Below, in pieces: positions 18,022-29,962 of a DNA stretch of 64,000 nt. A program made the position numbers and the translations under genes. This DNA is from Microthrixaceae bacterium. GTDB lineage: Bacteria; Actinomycetota; Acidimicrobiia; Acidimicrobiales; Microtrichaceae. Each line of letters begins with the position of its first letter. The first letter of the stretch is position 1. A model generated the notes under the pieces. It searched no databases. It was not told where the DNA came from and saw only the letters and a program-made list of their open reading frames with translations. The DNA lies in assembly GCA_027493675.1 (NCBI GenBank), contig JAOSKI010000045.1, positions 87,900 to 151,899 of the forward strand, written 5' to 3'.

Positions 18022-19300
18022 ATGGCGAAGTTCGGTGAAGGTGGCGAGCTGCTGAAGTGCTCCTTCTGCGGCAAGACCCAGCGGCAGGTGCGCAAGCTGA
18101 TAGCGGGTCCGGGCGTGTACATCTGCGACGAGTGCATCGACCTGTGCAACGAGATCATCGAGGAGGAGCTCGCCGAATCCTCCGACTTCGAGCTCACCGA
18201 GCTACCCAGGCCGAAGGAGATCTTCGAGTTCCTCGACGACTACATCGTCGGCCAGGAACAGGCCAAGAAGATCCTCGCGGTGGCGGTCTACAACCACTAC
18301 AAGCGGATCCGCCACGAGCCGCGTTCGGACACCTCCGATGTCGAGCTGTCCAAGTCGAACATCCTGCTGATCGGCCCCACCGGTTCGGGGCAAGACGCTT
18401 CTCGCCCAGACGCTGGCACGCATGCTGAACGTGCCCTTCGCCATCGCGGACGCCACTGCGCTCACCGAGGCCGGGTACGTGGGTGAGGACGTCGAGAACA
18501 TCCTGTTGAAGCTGATCCAGGCCGCGGACTTCCGACGTGAAGAAGGCCGAGCAGGGCATCATCTACATCGACGAGATCGACAAGGTCGCCCGCAAGTCGG
18601 AGAACCCCTCGATCACCCGCGACGTCTCGGGCGAAGGCGTGCAACAGGCTCTCCTGAAGATCCTCGAGGGGACCCAGGCCGCAGTGCCTCCCCAGGGTGG
18701 TCGCAAGCATCCGCATCAGGAGTTCATCCAGATCGACACCACCAACGTCCTGTTCATCTGCGGTGGAGCCTTCGCGGGCCTCGAGGAGATCATCGAGCAG
18801 CGGATAGGGCGCAAGGGGATCGGCTTCGGGGCGGAGGTGCGCTCGGCCAGCGAACGCAACGAAGGCCGGCTCTTTGCCGACGTGCTGCCCGAGGACCTGC
18901 TCAAGTTCGGGTTGATCCCCGAGTTCGTGGGAAGGCTGCCGGTGCTCGGGGTGGTCGAGAACCTCGACCGCGAGACACTGGTGCAGATCCTCTCGGAACC
19001 CCGCAACGCACTGGTGAAGCAGTACGCCAAGATATTCGAGCTCGAGGACGTGGAGCTCGGAGTTCACCGCCGACGCCCTCGAGGCGGTCGCAGACCAGGC
19101 ACTCGCCAGGGGCACCCGGCGCGAGGGGGCTGAGGGCGATCCTCGAGGAGGTGCTGCTCGGGGTCATGTACGAGTTGCCCTCCCGCGACGACGTGGCACG
19201 TGTGGTGGTGGATGCCGAGGTCGTGATCGACAAGGTGAACCCCACCCTGGTGCCGAAGTCCAAGCCCCGCAGCAGCCGTCCGCGGCGTGCGGCGAGCTGA
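18022..19300 (+). CDS. clpX: ATP-dependent Clp protease ATPase subunit ClpX (frameshifted)
   Basis: AAA+ unfoldase that feeds ClpP. The N-terminal zinc-binding domain is complete ([16 protein letters not shown]), followed by [19 protein letters not shown], Walker A as GPTGSGKT after correction, Walker [10 protein letters not shown], and sensor regions ending RRIEF-like [17 protein letters not shown]. Shifts: an extra G at about 18388 within the Walker A codons, an extra C at about 18531, an extra G at about 19057 and an extra C at about 19117. All are single-base insertions and each sits in a conserved element, so they are almost surely sequence errors. Spacing from clpP is 117 bases. Confidence 0.95.
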
Positions 19301-19306
19301 GGATCC

Positions 19307-20621
19307 TTGGACTACGCGCAGGCCCGTCGATGGCTGGATGGCCATCTGGACCACGAGTCGTCGTCGCTGGGCGTGGCGGCCGGCCGGATCGAGGGCCTGT
19401 CGCTGGTGGCAATACGTGAGCTGATGGCGCTCCTGGGGATCCCCAGGACGCCATGCCGGTGATCCACGTCACAGGCACCAACGGCAAGGGTTCCGTGGTT
19501 GCGATGCTGGCCCAACTGCTGATGGCCAACGGCCTGAGCGTGGGTACGTTCGTGAGCCCACATCTTCAGAGCGTCAACGAACGGATCGCACGCGACGGGA
19601 TCCCGATATCCGACGAGGACCTGGCCGAGGCGCTGAGCGGGGTGGCGGCGGTGGAGGAGATGCTGGATCACCCACCGAGTTGGTTCGAGATCATGACCGC
19701 GGCGGCGTTCCGGTGGTTCGCGGACGCCCCGGTGGACGTGGCGGTGGTCGAGGTGGGCATGCTGGGCCGCTACGACGCGACGAACGTCGCGACCGCGGAT
19801 GTGGCTGTGGTCACCAACATCGCCGGGGACCATACGGACTTCGCTCCGGGGTGGCAGCTTGCGATCGCCCAGGAGAAGGCTGGGATCGTCACCCCGGGAC
19901 GCCCGGTGGTCCTGGGGGACGTGCCCGCTGCCCTGCTGGACGTCTTCGTCGCCGAGGGAGCCGAGCCCACCTTGGCGCTGGGACGGGATTTCGAGCTGAT
20001 CGATTCACGCCTGGCCGTCGGGGCCGCATGCTCGACATCTCGGGCCCCCGTGGCACCCACCACGGGGCGATGCTCGCGATGCACGGCGCGCACCAGGGGT
20101 GACAACGCCGCGGTGGCCGTCGTTGCCGCCGAGGAGTTCTTCGGGCGTGAGCTCGAGGACGACGTCGTCACCGAGGCGTTCGCGGAGGTGACGCTTCCGG
20201 GTCGGCTCGAGGTGGTCGCCCACCGGCCACTGGTGGTCCTCGACGTGGCCCACAACCCCGACGCGATCGCCGCAGTCGCGGGAACCCTCGACGAGGACTC
20301 CGCGGTGGTGGGCGCCAGGATCGTCGTGTTCGGGATGCTCGGTGGTCGCGACCCGTTGGACGCGACGGCCGCGCTGGCCGTGGCCCGACCCGACCTGGTG
20401 GTGTGCACGACCGCCTCTGGGAAGGAGCGCAGCGTGGCGGCAGCCGAACTGGCCCGTTCGTGTGAAGCGGCAGGGCTGGGGGCCGAGGTCGTCGAGGATC
20501 CCGGCGAGGCGTTCGCAGAGCCGTGGGGCTCGCATCCGAGGAGGATCTGGTGCTCGTGTGCGGCTCCTCGAGGTTGGTCGGCGCCATCAGGGGGATGGCT
20601 GCTGTGGAGGCGAGCGGATAG
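19307..20621 (+). CDS. folC: Folylpolyglutamate synthase/dihydrofolate synthase (frameshifted)
   Basis: Mur-ligase family enzyme adding glutamate to folates. The ATP loop is [15 protein letters not shown]; the folate-binding segment [11 protein letters not shown] and the conserved [11 protein letters not shown] and [10 protein letters not shown] motifs are all present. Start TTG 19307 ([17 protein letters not shown]) follows the clpX stop by six bases. Shifts lie near 19440, near 20025-20075, and near 20520, after which [20 protein letters not shown] and a stop at 20619 complete about 435 residues, normal for FolC. Confidence 0.92.
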
Positions 20622-20657
20622 GCGCCGCGGAGCTTCCGGGCGCCGGGTTGCGCGTTG

Positions 20658-20663
20658 TATCGT
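20658..20663 (+). promoter_or_regulatory. Predicted -10 box of ndk (leaderless)
   Basis: TATCGT ends seven bases before GTG 20671. Confidence 0.5.
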
Positions 20664-20670
20664 CTCGGCC

Positions 20671-21082
20671 GTGAACTCCACCTTCATCATGTGCAAACCC
20701 GATGCCGTCGAGCGTGGTCTCGTCGGTGAGATCATCCGCCGGATCGAGGCGAAGGGCCTGCGGATCACGGCGATGGACCTACGCACCCCGGATCGTGGGC
20801 TCGCCGAGGAGCACTACGCGGAACACGCGGAGAAGCCGTTCTTCGGCGAGCTGGTGGACTTCCTGACGCGCGGACCGGTGGTGGCGATGGTGGTCGAGGG
20901 TCCTGACGACAACACGTTCTCGCTCATGCGGACCATGATCGGCAAGACCAAGGTAGACGACGCGCAGCCGGGCTCCATCAGGGGTGACTTCGCCACCACG
21001 ACGAACGAGAACCTTGTTCACGGATCCGACTCCCCACGAGGCCGCCGCACGTGAGATCGGCCTCTGGTTCCCGGTCGGTTAG
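20671..21082 (+). CDS. ndk: Nucleoside diphosphate kinase (frameshifted end)
   Basis: Balances nucleoside triphosphate pools by phosphate transfer through an active-site His, visible in [10 protein letters not shown]. The start [18 protein letters not shown] is typical. One or two inserted bases in the C run near 21034 displace the last 15 residues; corrected, the protein ends EIGLWFPVG at TAG 21080, about 137 residues, a normal length. Confidence 0.95.
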
Positions 21083-22287
<1,205 letters not shown>

Positions 22288-22297
22288 GCTCACCCCG

Positions 22298-23143
22298 GTG
22301 AGGCCGAAACCCGCTGCGGGTACCCGTGGAAGGTCCCGTCGCCTGCTCGTGATCGTCACGTTGCTTGCGGTCACGCTGATCACCGTCGACGCCGTGGGCG
22401 GCGATGCGCTCGATCCGGTCCGCAACACCGCCACCGACGTGTTCGCTCCCGTGGGTGACGGAGTTGCATGGGCCAGCACACCCTTGCGAAATGCCTGGGC
22501 GGGCATCACCGGCTACGACGAGCTCGAACGCGAGAACGCGCGCCTACGCGACGAGCTCGCCGAGCAGCGTTCCCACAGGCTCGCCAACGCCAACGCGGTG
22601 GAACAGCTGGGGCGTCTGCGCAAGGAGATCGATGTGGGCGTCCAGGGTGACATCCCCACCGAGATAGCGCGGATCGCCACGGGCGCCCGCAGCAACTTCA
22701 CCGATCACCGCCTGGAGATCGACAAGGGGTCGTCCTCCGGTCTGGAGGTGGGCAATCCGGTCACCGCCGGCAACGGGCTCGTCGGCAGGCTCGTGCGGGT
22801 GGCGGCGAACCGTTCGACGGTTCAGCTGATCACCGATCCCACATTCGTGATCGGTGTGCGCATCGGCGAGACCCAGGAGATCGGGGTCGGTCACGGCTCG
22901 GGTCCGCAGAGCCCGTTCGTGGTCGATACCGGCATCTCCCTCGAGAGCGAGGTCGAGGTCGACGGCGCGGTGCTCACAAGTGGTTTCGACCGGGCCGTGA
23001 TGCCCCCGGACCTCGTGGTGGGCCGCGTGAAGGAGGTCCAGCCCGACGAGGCGGCACAGAGCCTGATCCTGCGGGTCGATCTGGCGGCGCCGATCTCGCA
23101 GTTGGATGTGGTGAAGGTGTTGAAGTGGGTTCCGTCGTCGTGA
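22298..23143 (+). CDS. mreC: Rod shape-determining protein MreC
   Basis: Intact, 281 residues. A short basic N-terminus, one membrane helix (LLVIVTLLAVTLITV), a coiled coil (ELERENARLRDELAEQRSH) and the beta-barrel domains with GSSSGLEVGNPV and GNGLVGRLV. Periplasm-equivalent scaffold that links MreB to PBP2. Its stop overlaps the mreD GTG by three bases. Confidence 0.95.
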   Translation: MRPKPAAGTRGRSRRLLVIVTLLAVTLITVDAVGGDALDPVRNTATDVFAPVGDGVAWASTPLRNAWAGITGYDELERENARLRDELAEQRSHRLANANAVEQLGRLRKEIDVGVQGDIPTEIARIATGARSNFTDHRLEIDKGSSSGLEVGNPVTAGNGLVGRLVRVAANRSTVQLITDPTFVIGVRIGETQEIGVGHGSGPQSPFVVDTGISLESEVEVDGAVLTSGFDRAVMPPDLVVGRVKEVQPDEAAQSLILRVDLAAPISQLDVVKVLKWVPSS

Positions 23144-23651
23144 CCGACGAGGTGAAGGTGCTGCGCGCACCGCCCTGTTGCTCCTAGGTGCCTACGTGCT
23201 CCAGTTGGGTCTGTTCAGCGACCTGAGGTTGTTCTCGGTCCATCCGGAGGTGCTGCTGAGCATCGCTGCGGGCAGTGCAATAGCCTGGGGCGGCGATCGA
23301 GGTGCCGTGATCGGTTTCGCTGCAGGCCTTCTGGCCGATCTGTCGTTGTCGGGGCGTTTCGGCGTCACGGCGCTGGCTTAGGCGATCTCGTGCTACGGCC
23401 TCGGACTGCTCTCCGAGGGACTGGCAAGGCGATCCCGTGTCGTCGACGCCGTGTTGATGGGCTTCGGTGGTGCGGCCGGCGTGATCGCGTACGCGCTGGC
23501 CGCGGCGATCTTCGGTCAGTCGACCCTCGGTGACGACAACCTCCTGGTGATAATCGGCATGGTCGCATTCTGGAACACGATCCTGAGTCCTGTGGTGGTG
23601 CCGCTGTGCCGTTGGGCCGGCCAACACCCCGAGCTGCGGGCAGCCCGCTGA
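23140..23651 (+). CDS. mreD: Rod shape-determining protein MreD (frameshift and internal TAG)
   Basis: Small multi-pass membrane protein of the elongasome; five hydrophobic stretches are visible (from LLLLGAYVLQLGLF to AFWNTILSPVVVPL). Start GTG 23140 overlaps mreC. An extra base near 23170 shifts the first 10 codons. A TAG at 23379-23381 interrupts TALA-stop-AISCYGLG in the same frame; a Trp there (TGG) would fit. Either a base-call error or a genuine null mutation. Confidence 0.85.
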
Positions 23652-23653
23652 GC

Positions 23654-23717
23654 GGGCACCGACTGACATGGGCACCGACTGACATGGGCACCGACTGACA
23701 TGGGCACCGACTGACAT
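23654..23717 (+). repeat. Four tandem 16-base repeats that copy the mrdA start
   Basis: GGGCACCGACTGACAT occurs four times in a row. Read in phase, units supply ATG GGC ACC GAC TGA, a decoy start with a stop after four codons, and the last ATG (23716) is the real mrdA start ATG GAC ACC GAC TCC. The repeat therefore looks like amplification of the translation start itself. Confidence 0.9.
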
Positions 23718-25953
23718 GGACACCGACTCCTCCAAGGTGCGGCTGGGTGCAGTGGGGATCGTCGCGTTGTCGCTGTTCCTGGCGCTGTTCGCGCGCCTGT
23801 GGTTCCTTCAGGGGATAGAACGCCAGGAGTTCGAGGCGGCATCGGTGTCCAACCGGCTGCGGGTGATCCACACCGAAGGCCCGCGCGGCAGGATCCTCGA
23901 CCGCAACGGCAAGGTGATCGTCGACAACCGCACGACGATCGTCGTGGCCCTGGACCGCGAGCCCCTGCGCGAGAAGGTGTCGGGACTCGACGAGCGCGAT
24001 GAGCAGGACCTCGAGGAGATCCGTAGGAAGCTCCAGCCCGAGTTCGAACGTGCCGCGGAGGCGCTGAGGTCCCTTGGCGTTCCCAACTCCGACGGTGGGC
24101 CCATGACCGCGGAGGATGTCTGGGGTCGCTACTCGGACAAGCGGTACTCGCCACAGGAACCCGTCCCCGTGGCCGAGGACGTGGGCGCGGAGGTCGAGCA
24201 GTACTTCATGGAACGTGCCACGGACTACCCGGGGGTGATCGTGGAGCGGCGGTCGGTGCGGGAGTACCCCTACGGGACCCTCGCTGCGCACGTCCTCGGA
24301 TACGTGGGTGAGATCAACGACAAGGAGCTGCTCGCCCATGGCGGTGAGATCCCGGGAAGTGACGAGGAGCCGGCATCCACCACCACCGTGCCCGGCCAGG
24401 AACCCAAGCCCTACGAGGCAGGCGATTCGATAGGCAAGACAGGCGTCGAGCGGGCTTACGAGTCGGATCTGCGCGCGGTGCCGGGGGAGCGCACCATCGA
24501 GGTGAACGCCAGGGGTGAGATGCTCGACGTGGTCTCCGACACGCCTCCGGTGCCGGGTGAGGACCTGTGGCTGACCATCGACATCGACATTCAGGCACTG
24601 GCGGAGGCGAAGCTGGCCGAGAAGATCGACGGCCTTCAGGGTGGGATCACCGAAGATGGTCGGTCGACCAACACCACCCAGGGATCGGTGGTGATCACCG
24701 ATCCCCGCACGGGCGAGGTGCGTGCGATGGCCAGCTATCCGACCTATGACCCCCGGATGCTCGTCAACGGCATTCCCACCGCCCTGTGGGAGGACCTGCA
24801 GGACGCGGCTACCGGCCTGCCGCTGAACAACTGGGCGATCCAAGGCGGCTACGCACCTGGGTCGACCTTCAAGCCGGTGACTGCGCTGGCGGGGATGCGC
24901 TCGGGCTTCATCCGGTCCGGGCAACGACACCTCTACGATCAGGGTGTGTACCGCCTGCAGAACTGCAAGAGCGGGAAGTGCGAGTTCCAGAACGCCGGCC
25001 GTGCCCGACTCGGCTCGGTCGATCTTGTGCGTTCCCTGACGGCGTCCTCGGATGTCTACTACTACTGGATCGGTGAGAACCTGTGGGTCGGCCGTGGGAC
25101 CTTCGGGGAGACTCCGATCCAGGATGTCGCCGGTGAGCTTCGGTCTGGGTGAACCCACCGGCATCGAACTGCCCGGGGAGATCAAGGGGCGGATGCCCAC
25201 CCCCTCCGAACCGTCGCGAGGCCTACGAGGCCAATCCCGAGGCGTTCATGACCGGTGACTGGTACACCGGCGACAACCTGAACACCGCCATCGGCCAGGG
25301 CGACGTGCTGGTCACTCCGCTGCAACTCGCCAACACCTATGCCACGCTCGCCAACGGTGGTGCGGTGATGAGGCCCCACGTGGCCTTCCAGACGACTCGT
25401 GCGTCGGATCCCACCGAGGCGCCCGGAGCCGAGGGCAACTACGAGGTCGTGCGTACGATCGAACCGGAGGAGATCGGTCGCGTCGCGATGACCGCCGAAC
25501 AGCACGACAAGATCTTCCGGGGCCTGGTGGGTGTCACCCAGGATCCGAGGGGGGACCTCGTACTCGGCGTGGCACGACAACCCGACTGCGTGGCCCTTCG
25601 CAGGCAAGACCGGTACCGCACAGGTGAAGGACAAGGCCGACACCTCGGTCTTCGCCGGGTGGGGACCGGCGGTGCCCGGGCAGGCACCCGAGTACGCCGT
25701 GGCGGTGATCATCCCCGAAGCCGGTTTCGGCAGCGATGTGGCGGCACCGCTCACCTTCGACATCCTCGCGCCGGTCTCACGTGGACAGATCGACCCCGTT
25801 TGTCCGGCCCTGGATCCGCAGCGTTCCGAATGCGAGCAGGCCAAGGCGCGAGCGTACGCGCAGCTCGAAGCGGCACTGGCACCTGCCCCCGGGTCGGACC
25901 AGGCCGCAGGAGCCGGCGATGCCGTAGGAGCCGAGCAGGGGGGTGCTCGCTGA
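23716..25953 (+). CDS. mrdA: Penicillin-binding protein 2 (elongasome transpeptidase; frameshifted)
   Basis: Monofunctional transpeptidase for lateral wall growth. One N-terminal membrane helix (LGAVGIVALSLFLALFARL), dimerisation region RILDRNGKVIVDNRT, then the three penicillin-binding motifs: SxxK as PGSTFKPV, SxN-type as TASSDVYYY, and KTGT as FAGKTGTAQVKD. Shifts near 25130, 25200 and 25550 move the C-terminal half between three frames; corrected length about 745 residues. The tail is Ala/Gly/Pro-rich. Stop TGA 25951 overlaps the rodA ATG (TGATG). Confidence 0.95.
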
Positions 25954-27082
25954 TGCTGACCTCCACGAGCGGTGGTGCCCGACCCCGCATCGCCTCGCGC
26001 GACCTGACAGCGCCGTGGCACCACGTCGACGGTGTGCTGGTTGGGGCGGTCGGCATGGCCTTGGCGATGGGTTCGGTGATGGTGTTCGGCGCCACCCGCT
26101 ACAACGAGACCAAGGCGGACCTGATCTGGCGTCACCTCGGCTTCGTCGCGCTGGGTGTGCTCGCGGGTGTGCTCCTCGCCGTGGTCGACTACCGCCGCCT
26201 GCTCACGTGGTGGCCGGCGCTGTACGTGGGGTCTGTGCTCATGCTTGCCGGTGTGCTGACCCCCGCTCGGGGCGACTGTGAACGGAACCTCCGGTTGGTA
26301 CCGGGTGGGCCCGGCTTCGTTCCAGCCTGCCGAGCTGGCCAAGTTGACCACCATCCTGGCGGTGGCGGCGTTCCTCGGCGCGGCCGAGGATGTCGACTGG
26401 AAGCGGCTGCTGGTGGCTCTGGGCCTCCTGGGCGTCCCACTTTCGCTGGTGCTGCTGCAACCCGACCTCGGTTCGGCGTTGGTCTTCGGCGCCATCGCCC
26501 TCGGAATGCTCGTGGTGGGTGGTGTGCGGATTCGGCACCTGGCCGCCATCGGGGTGCTGTTGGCACTGGCCGTGGCGCTGCTGTTGGGTTCGGGAATGCT
26601 GGACGACTACCAACAGGAACGACTGAGCGACTTCCTGTCCACCGATGGCCAGTCCTACAACGTCACCCAGGCCCAGACGGCGATCTCCTCTGGAGGTCTC
26701 ACCGGGTACGGCTTCGGGGAGGGCCCCCCAGACCCGTGGCGGCTTCGTGCCGGTGCAGGAGTCGGATTTCGTGTTCACCGTCGCCGGAGAGGAGTTCGGT
26801 TTCATCGGATCGGCGTTCCTGGTGGCGATGCTGGGACTTGTGGTCTGGCGCATCTGGCGCACTGCGGACATGGCGGCGGATCGCCAAGGATCGCTCGTGG
26901 CGATCGGGGTGTTGTCGATGTTCATGTTCCACATCTTCGAGAACATCGGCATGACCCTCGGGATCATGCCGGTCACCGGGATTCCGCTGCCGTTCGTGTC
27001 CTACGGGGGTTCATCGATAGTGGCCTCCTGCGCAGCGGTGGGTCTCGTCGAGTCGGTGCACATGCACCGCTTCTCACGGTGA
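25953..27082 (+). CDS. rodA: Peptidoglycan glycosyltransferase RodA (frameshifted)
   Basis: SEDS-family polymerase partner of PBP2. About ten membrane segments; conserved SEDS features include NGTSGWYRVGPASFQPAEL, LVLLQPDLGSALVF, QESDFVFTVAGEEFGFIG and the end GIPLPFVSYGGSSIV. Shifts near 26270 and near 26725 split it in three frames. ATG 25953 overlaps the mrdA stop, so translation is coupled. Last gene of the elongation cluster. Confidence 0.95.
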
Positions 27083-27165
27083 GTGGCGTTCATCCCACGA
27101 TGGGTGTGCCGACTGCCGTGACCCGGGCTGCAAGGGGTGGTACGGGCCCGCGGGGTCGGCTCCGG

Positions 27166-27171
27166 TAGACT
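27166..27171 (+). promoter_or_regulatory. Predicted -10 box of the radical SAM gene (leaderless)
   Basis: TAGACT ends nine bases before ATG 27181. Confidence 0.5.
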
Positions 27172-27180
27172 CGCTTGATC

Positions 27181-29209
27181 ATGCCGACGAACGAACCGAT
27201 GTTCGCTCTCCTGGAGCCGCTGCTCAACCGTGTGCAGCGGCCGGCCCGCTACATCGGATGCGAGGTGGGAGCGGTCGAGCCGGACTGGTCGAAATGCCAC
27301 GGTCCGGGTGGCGATGCGGTGGTGCGCTGGCTGTTGGCCTATCCGGACACCTATGAGATAGGCCAACCCAACCAGGGTCTGCAGGTGCTCTTCGAGATCC
27401 TCAACGAACGCCCCGACGCGCTGGCGGAGCGGACCTACGCCCCGTGGGTCGACCTCGAATCGGAGATGCGTGCCGCGGGGGTGCCGCTGTTCAGCGTGGA
27501 CACCCACCGCGCCGCCGATTCGTTCCACGTCCTCGCGTTCAACCTCTCCGCCGAGCTCACCTACACGAACCTGCTGAACATGGTCGACCTGGCCGGGGTG
27601 CCGGTGCGCGCCGACGAACGCGGCTCGGATCATCCTGTGGTGATCGCCGGAGGTCACTGCACCTACAACCCCGAACCGCTGGCCGACTTCCTCGACGCGG
27701 TGGTCCTGGGTGACGGCGAGGAGGCTGTCGCCGACATCACCGCGGCAATGGCAGCCTGGCTCGCGGCCGGATCGACCGACCGCGAGGATCTCCTGCGGTC
27801 CCTGTGTGGGATCGAGGGCGTCTACGTTCCCGCTGCATACGAGGTCACCTACAGCTCCGACGAACCAGATGCGGTCGTCGAGGCGGTGGAACCCCTGTGG
27901 GCCGAAGCTCCCGAGGTCGTGTCGAAGCGCACGATCCCCGATCTTGCCGAATGGCCCTATCCGCGTAGCCAGATGGTGCCGCTGACCGAGGTGGTCCACG
28001 ACCGGCTCAACGTGGAGGTGTTCCGGGGATGCACCCGCGGATGCCGCTTCTGCCAGGCCGGCATGGTCACGCGGCCGGTGCGGGGAGCGTCCCGCCGAGC
28101 AGGTGGCCACGATGGTCGACGAGGGTCTGGTCAGAACCGGGTACGACGAGGTGGCGCTCACCTCGCTGTCCACAGCCGACTTCTCGGGTATCGCCCAGAC
28201 CGTCGCCGGCATCGTCGACGGCGACACCGAGGGTCGCCTGTCGGTGTCGCTGCCGTCTCTCAGAGTGGACGCGTTCGGAGTCGACATCGCCGCTCAGGTG
28301 CAGAAGGGCCGCCGCACCGGACTCACCTTCGCCCCGGAGGCGGGCACATGGCGGATGCGCCAGGTGATCAACAAGCTCATCGGCGAAGAGGACCTCTACA
28401 ACGCGGTCGACAGTGCCTACTCACAGGGCTGGCGCAGGGTGAAGCTCTACTTCCTCACCGGACTCCCGACAGAGACCGACGAGGACACCCTCGGCATCGC
28501 GGCGATGGCGGAGAACTGCGTGGCCATAGGTCGCCGCCATTTGAAGAACCCGTCGGTGACGCTGTCGGTGGGCGGGTTCGTGCCGAAGCCCTTCACTCCG
28601 TTCCAGTGGTTCGGCCAGAACACCGAGCAGGAGCTCCACCGCAAGATCGGGCTCCTGCGTGACGCCCTTCGTGGCAACCGCAACGTCCAGTTCAAGTGGC
28701 ACGACACCCGGGCCAGCGTCATAGAGGGCACCTTCAGCAGGGGCGACCGGCGTCTGGGTGCGGTGATCGAACGGGCATGGCGTAGCGGTGCGACGTTCCA
28801 GGAGTGGTCCGAGTCCTTCTCGTTCGACACCTGGACCGATGCACTGGCGGCCGTCGGCCTGGGTGTGGAGCAGTACGCGTACAGGCATCGTGAGGAAGAC
28901 GAATGCCTTCCCTGGGATCACATCGATGCCGGCCTGCACAAGGACTTCCTGTGGCAGGACTGGACCGACGCCCTCGAGGAGGTGGGCCTGCCCGACTGCC
29001 GTTGGACCCCGTGCTACGACTGCGGGGCCTGCACCGGATGGGGTGTGGAGCACGTCGTCGCCTCGGCGGTCCCGCCGGCGGGAGGCAGTCAGGGCACCGG
29101 ACAGGACCTCGGCGTGGGTGGGGTGACGCCCCGTGTCCTCGCGGTGCCTGAGGTATCCGCGGTGCCCGGAGCAACGGCAGTGCCCGTGGAGCTGGGAGCA
29201 CGGCTGTGA
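27181..29209 (+). CDS. B12-binding radical SAM protein, TIGR03960-type (frameshifted)
   Basis: Large radical SAM protein of the family that sits upstream of rng in many actinobacteria. A B12-binding-like N-terminal half (LLAYPDTYEIGQPNQGLQVL, HPVVIAGGHC) precedes the iron-sulfur motif GCTRGCRFCQAG (Cys x3 Cys x2 Cys). The second half carries FAPEAGTWRMRQVINK and GLPTETDED. A shift near 28085 divides it. C-terminal CYDCGACTG adds Cys residues that could bind a second cluster. The last 30 residues are an imperfect VP-rich repeat, unlike the rest. Family reaction not established; probably RNA or ribosome related, judged only by neighbours. Confidence 0.9.
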
Positions 29210-29950
29210 GTGGCCGCCAACCCGAGCAGGGTGTGCCCGGGCGCAGGATCCGGGTGCGCTACACCGTCAAGGGAAAGGTGCGCTTCCTGTCGCACCGTGA
29301 CGTCGCACGGGTGATCGAGCGTGCGATCAAGCGGGCAGGGGTGCCGGTGGCCTACAGCGTCGGGTACTCCCCGCGCCCGAAGGTGCAGTACGGCCTTGCT
29401 CTGTCCACGGGCTACGAGTCCGACGGCGAATACATCGACATCCACCTGGATCCGGATCGTGAGGGGATCACCGACACCGCGGACATGGCGCTGGCGCTCA
29501 CCGCTTGCCTCCCCGCCGGGTTGGATGTCACCGCAGCGTGCGAGATCGCAGCGGGTGAGGGATCCCTGCAGGACTCCGTCGAGTCCACATCATGGGTGAT
29601 CCATGCGGGGGAGATCCCATTGGCGGAGCTGTCGGCGCGGGTGGATGCGCTGGTTTCGGCTCAGAGCCACGAAATCGAGATCATCCGCAAGGGAAAGCTG
29701 GTACGCGAGGACCTGCGGCCCCTCCTGATGGCGCTTTCAGTCACCGCCGGGGAGCGCTATTGCGTCCTCTGCGCGGAGTTGGGCACCAAGCCCTCGCAGC
29801 ATCCGACCCTCTGAACTGTTGGAGGCGCTCGGAGTGTGCGAACCACTGCTGGTGCGGCGCACACACCAATGGACACGACGTGACGGCGTTCGTGGCGAGC
29901 CCTTGGGGCTCGACGAGCCGGCACCACGCGCAGGATTGTGCGCGTCATGA
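29206..29950 (+). CDS. TIGR03936/DUF2344 family protein (frameshifted end)
   Basis: Usual partner of the upstream radical SAM protein, to which it is fused in some bacteria. Begins GTG 29206 overlapping the previous stop. Hallmarks: RYTVKGKVRFLSHRDVARV and YSVGYSPRPKVQYGLALSTG. As written it stops at 29814, but moving one base near 29793 continues as RSIRPSELLEALGVCEPLL to TGA 29948, giving about 247 residues, nearer the family norm. Exact function unknown. Confidence 0.88.
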
Positions 29951-29962
29951 GAGGACTCAAAG

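Noticed and set aside
23379..23381. Stop-codon recoding (TAG as Trp) in mreD
   Set aside because: TAG, TGA and TAA all act as ordinary stops elsewhere in the window; a base error or mutation is simpler.
23654..23717. CRISPR-like array
   Set aside because: Four 16-base units are contiguous with no spacers and no cas genes nearby.
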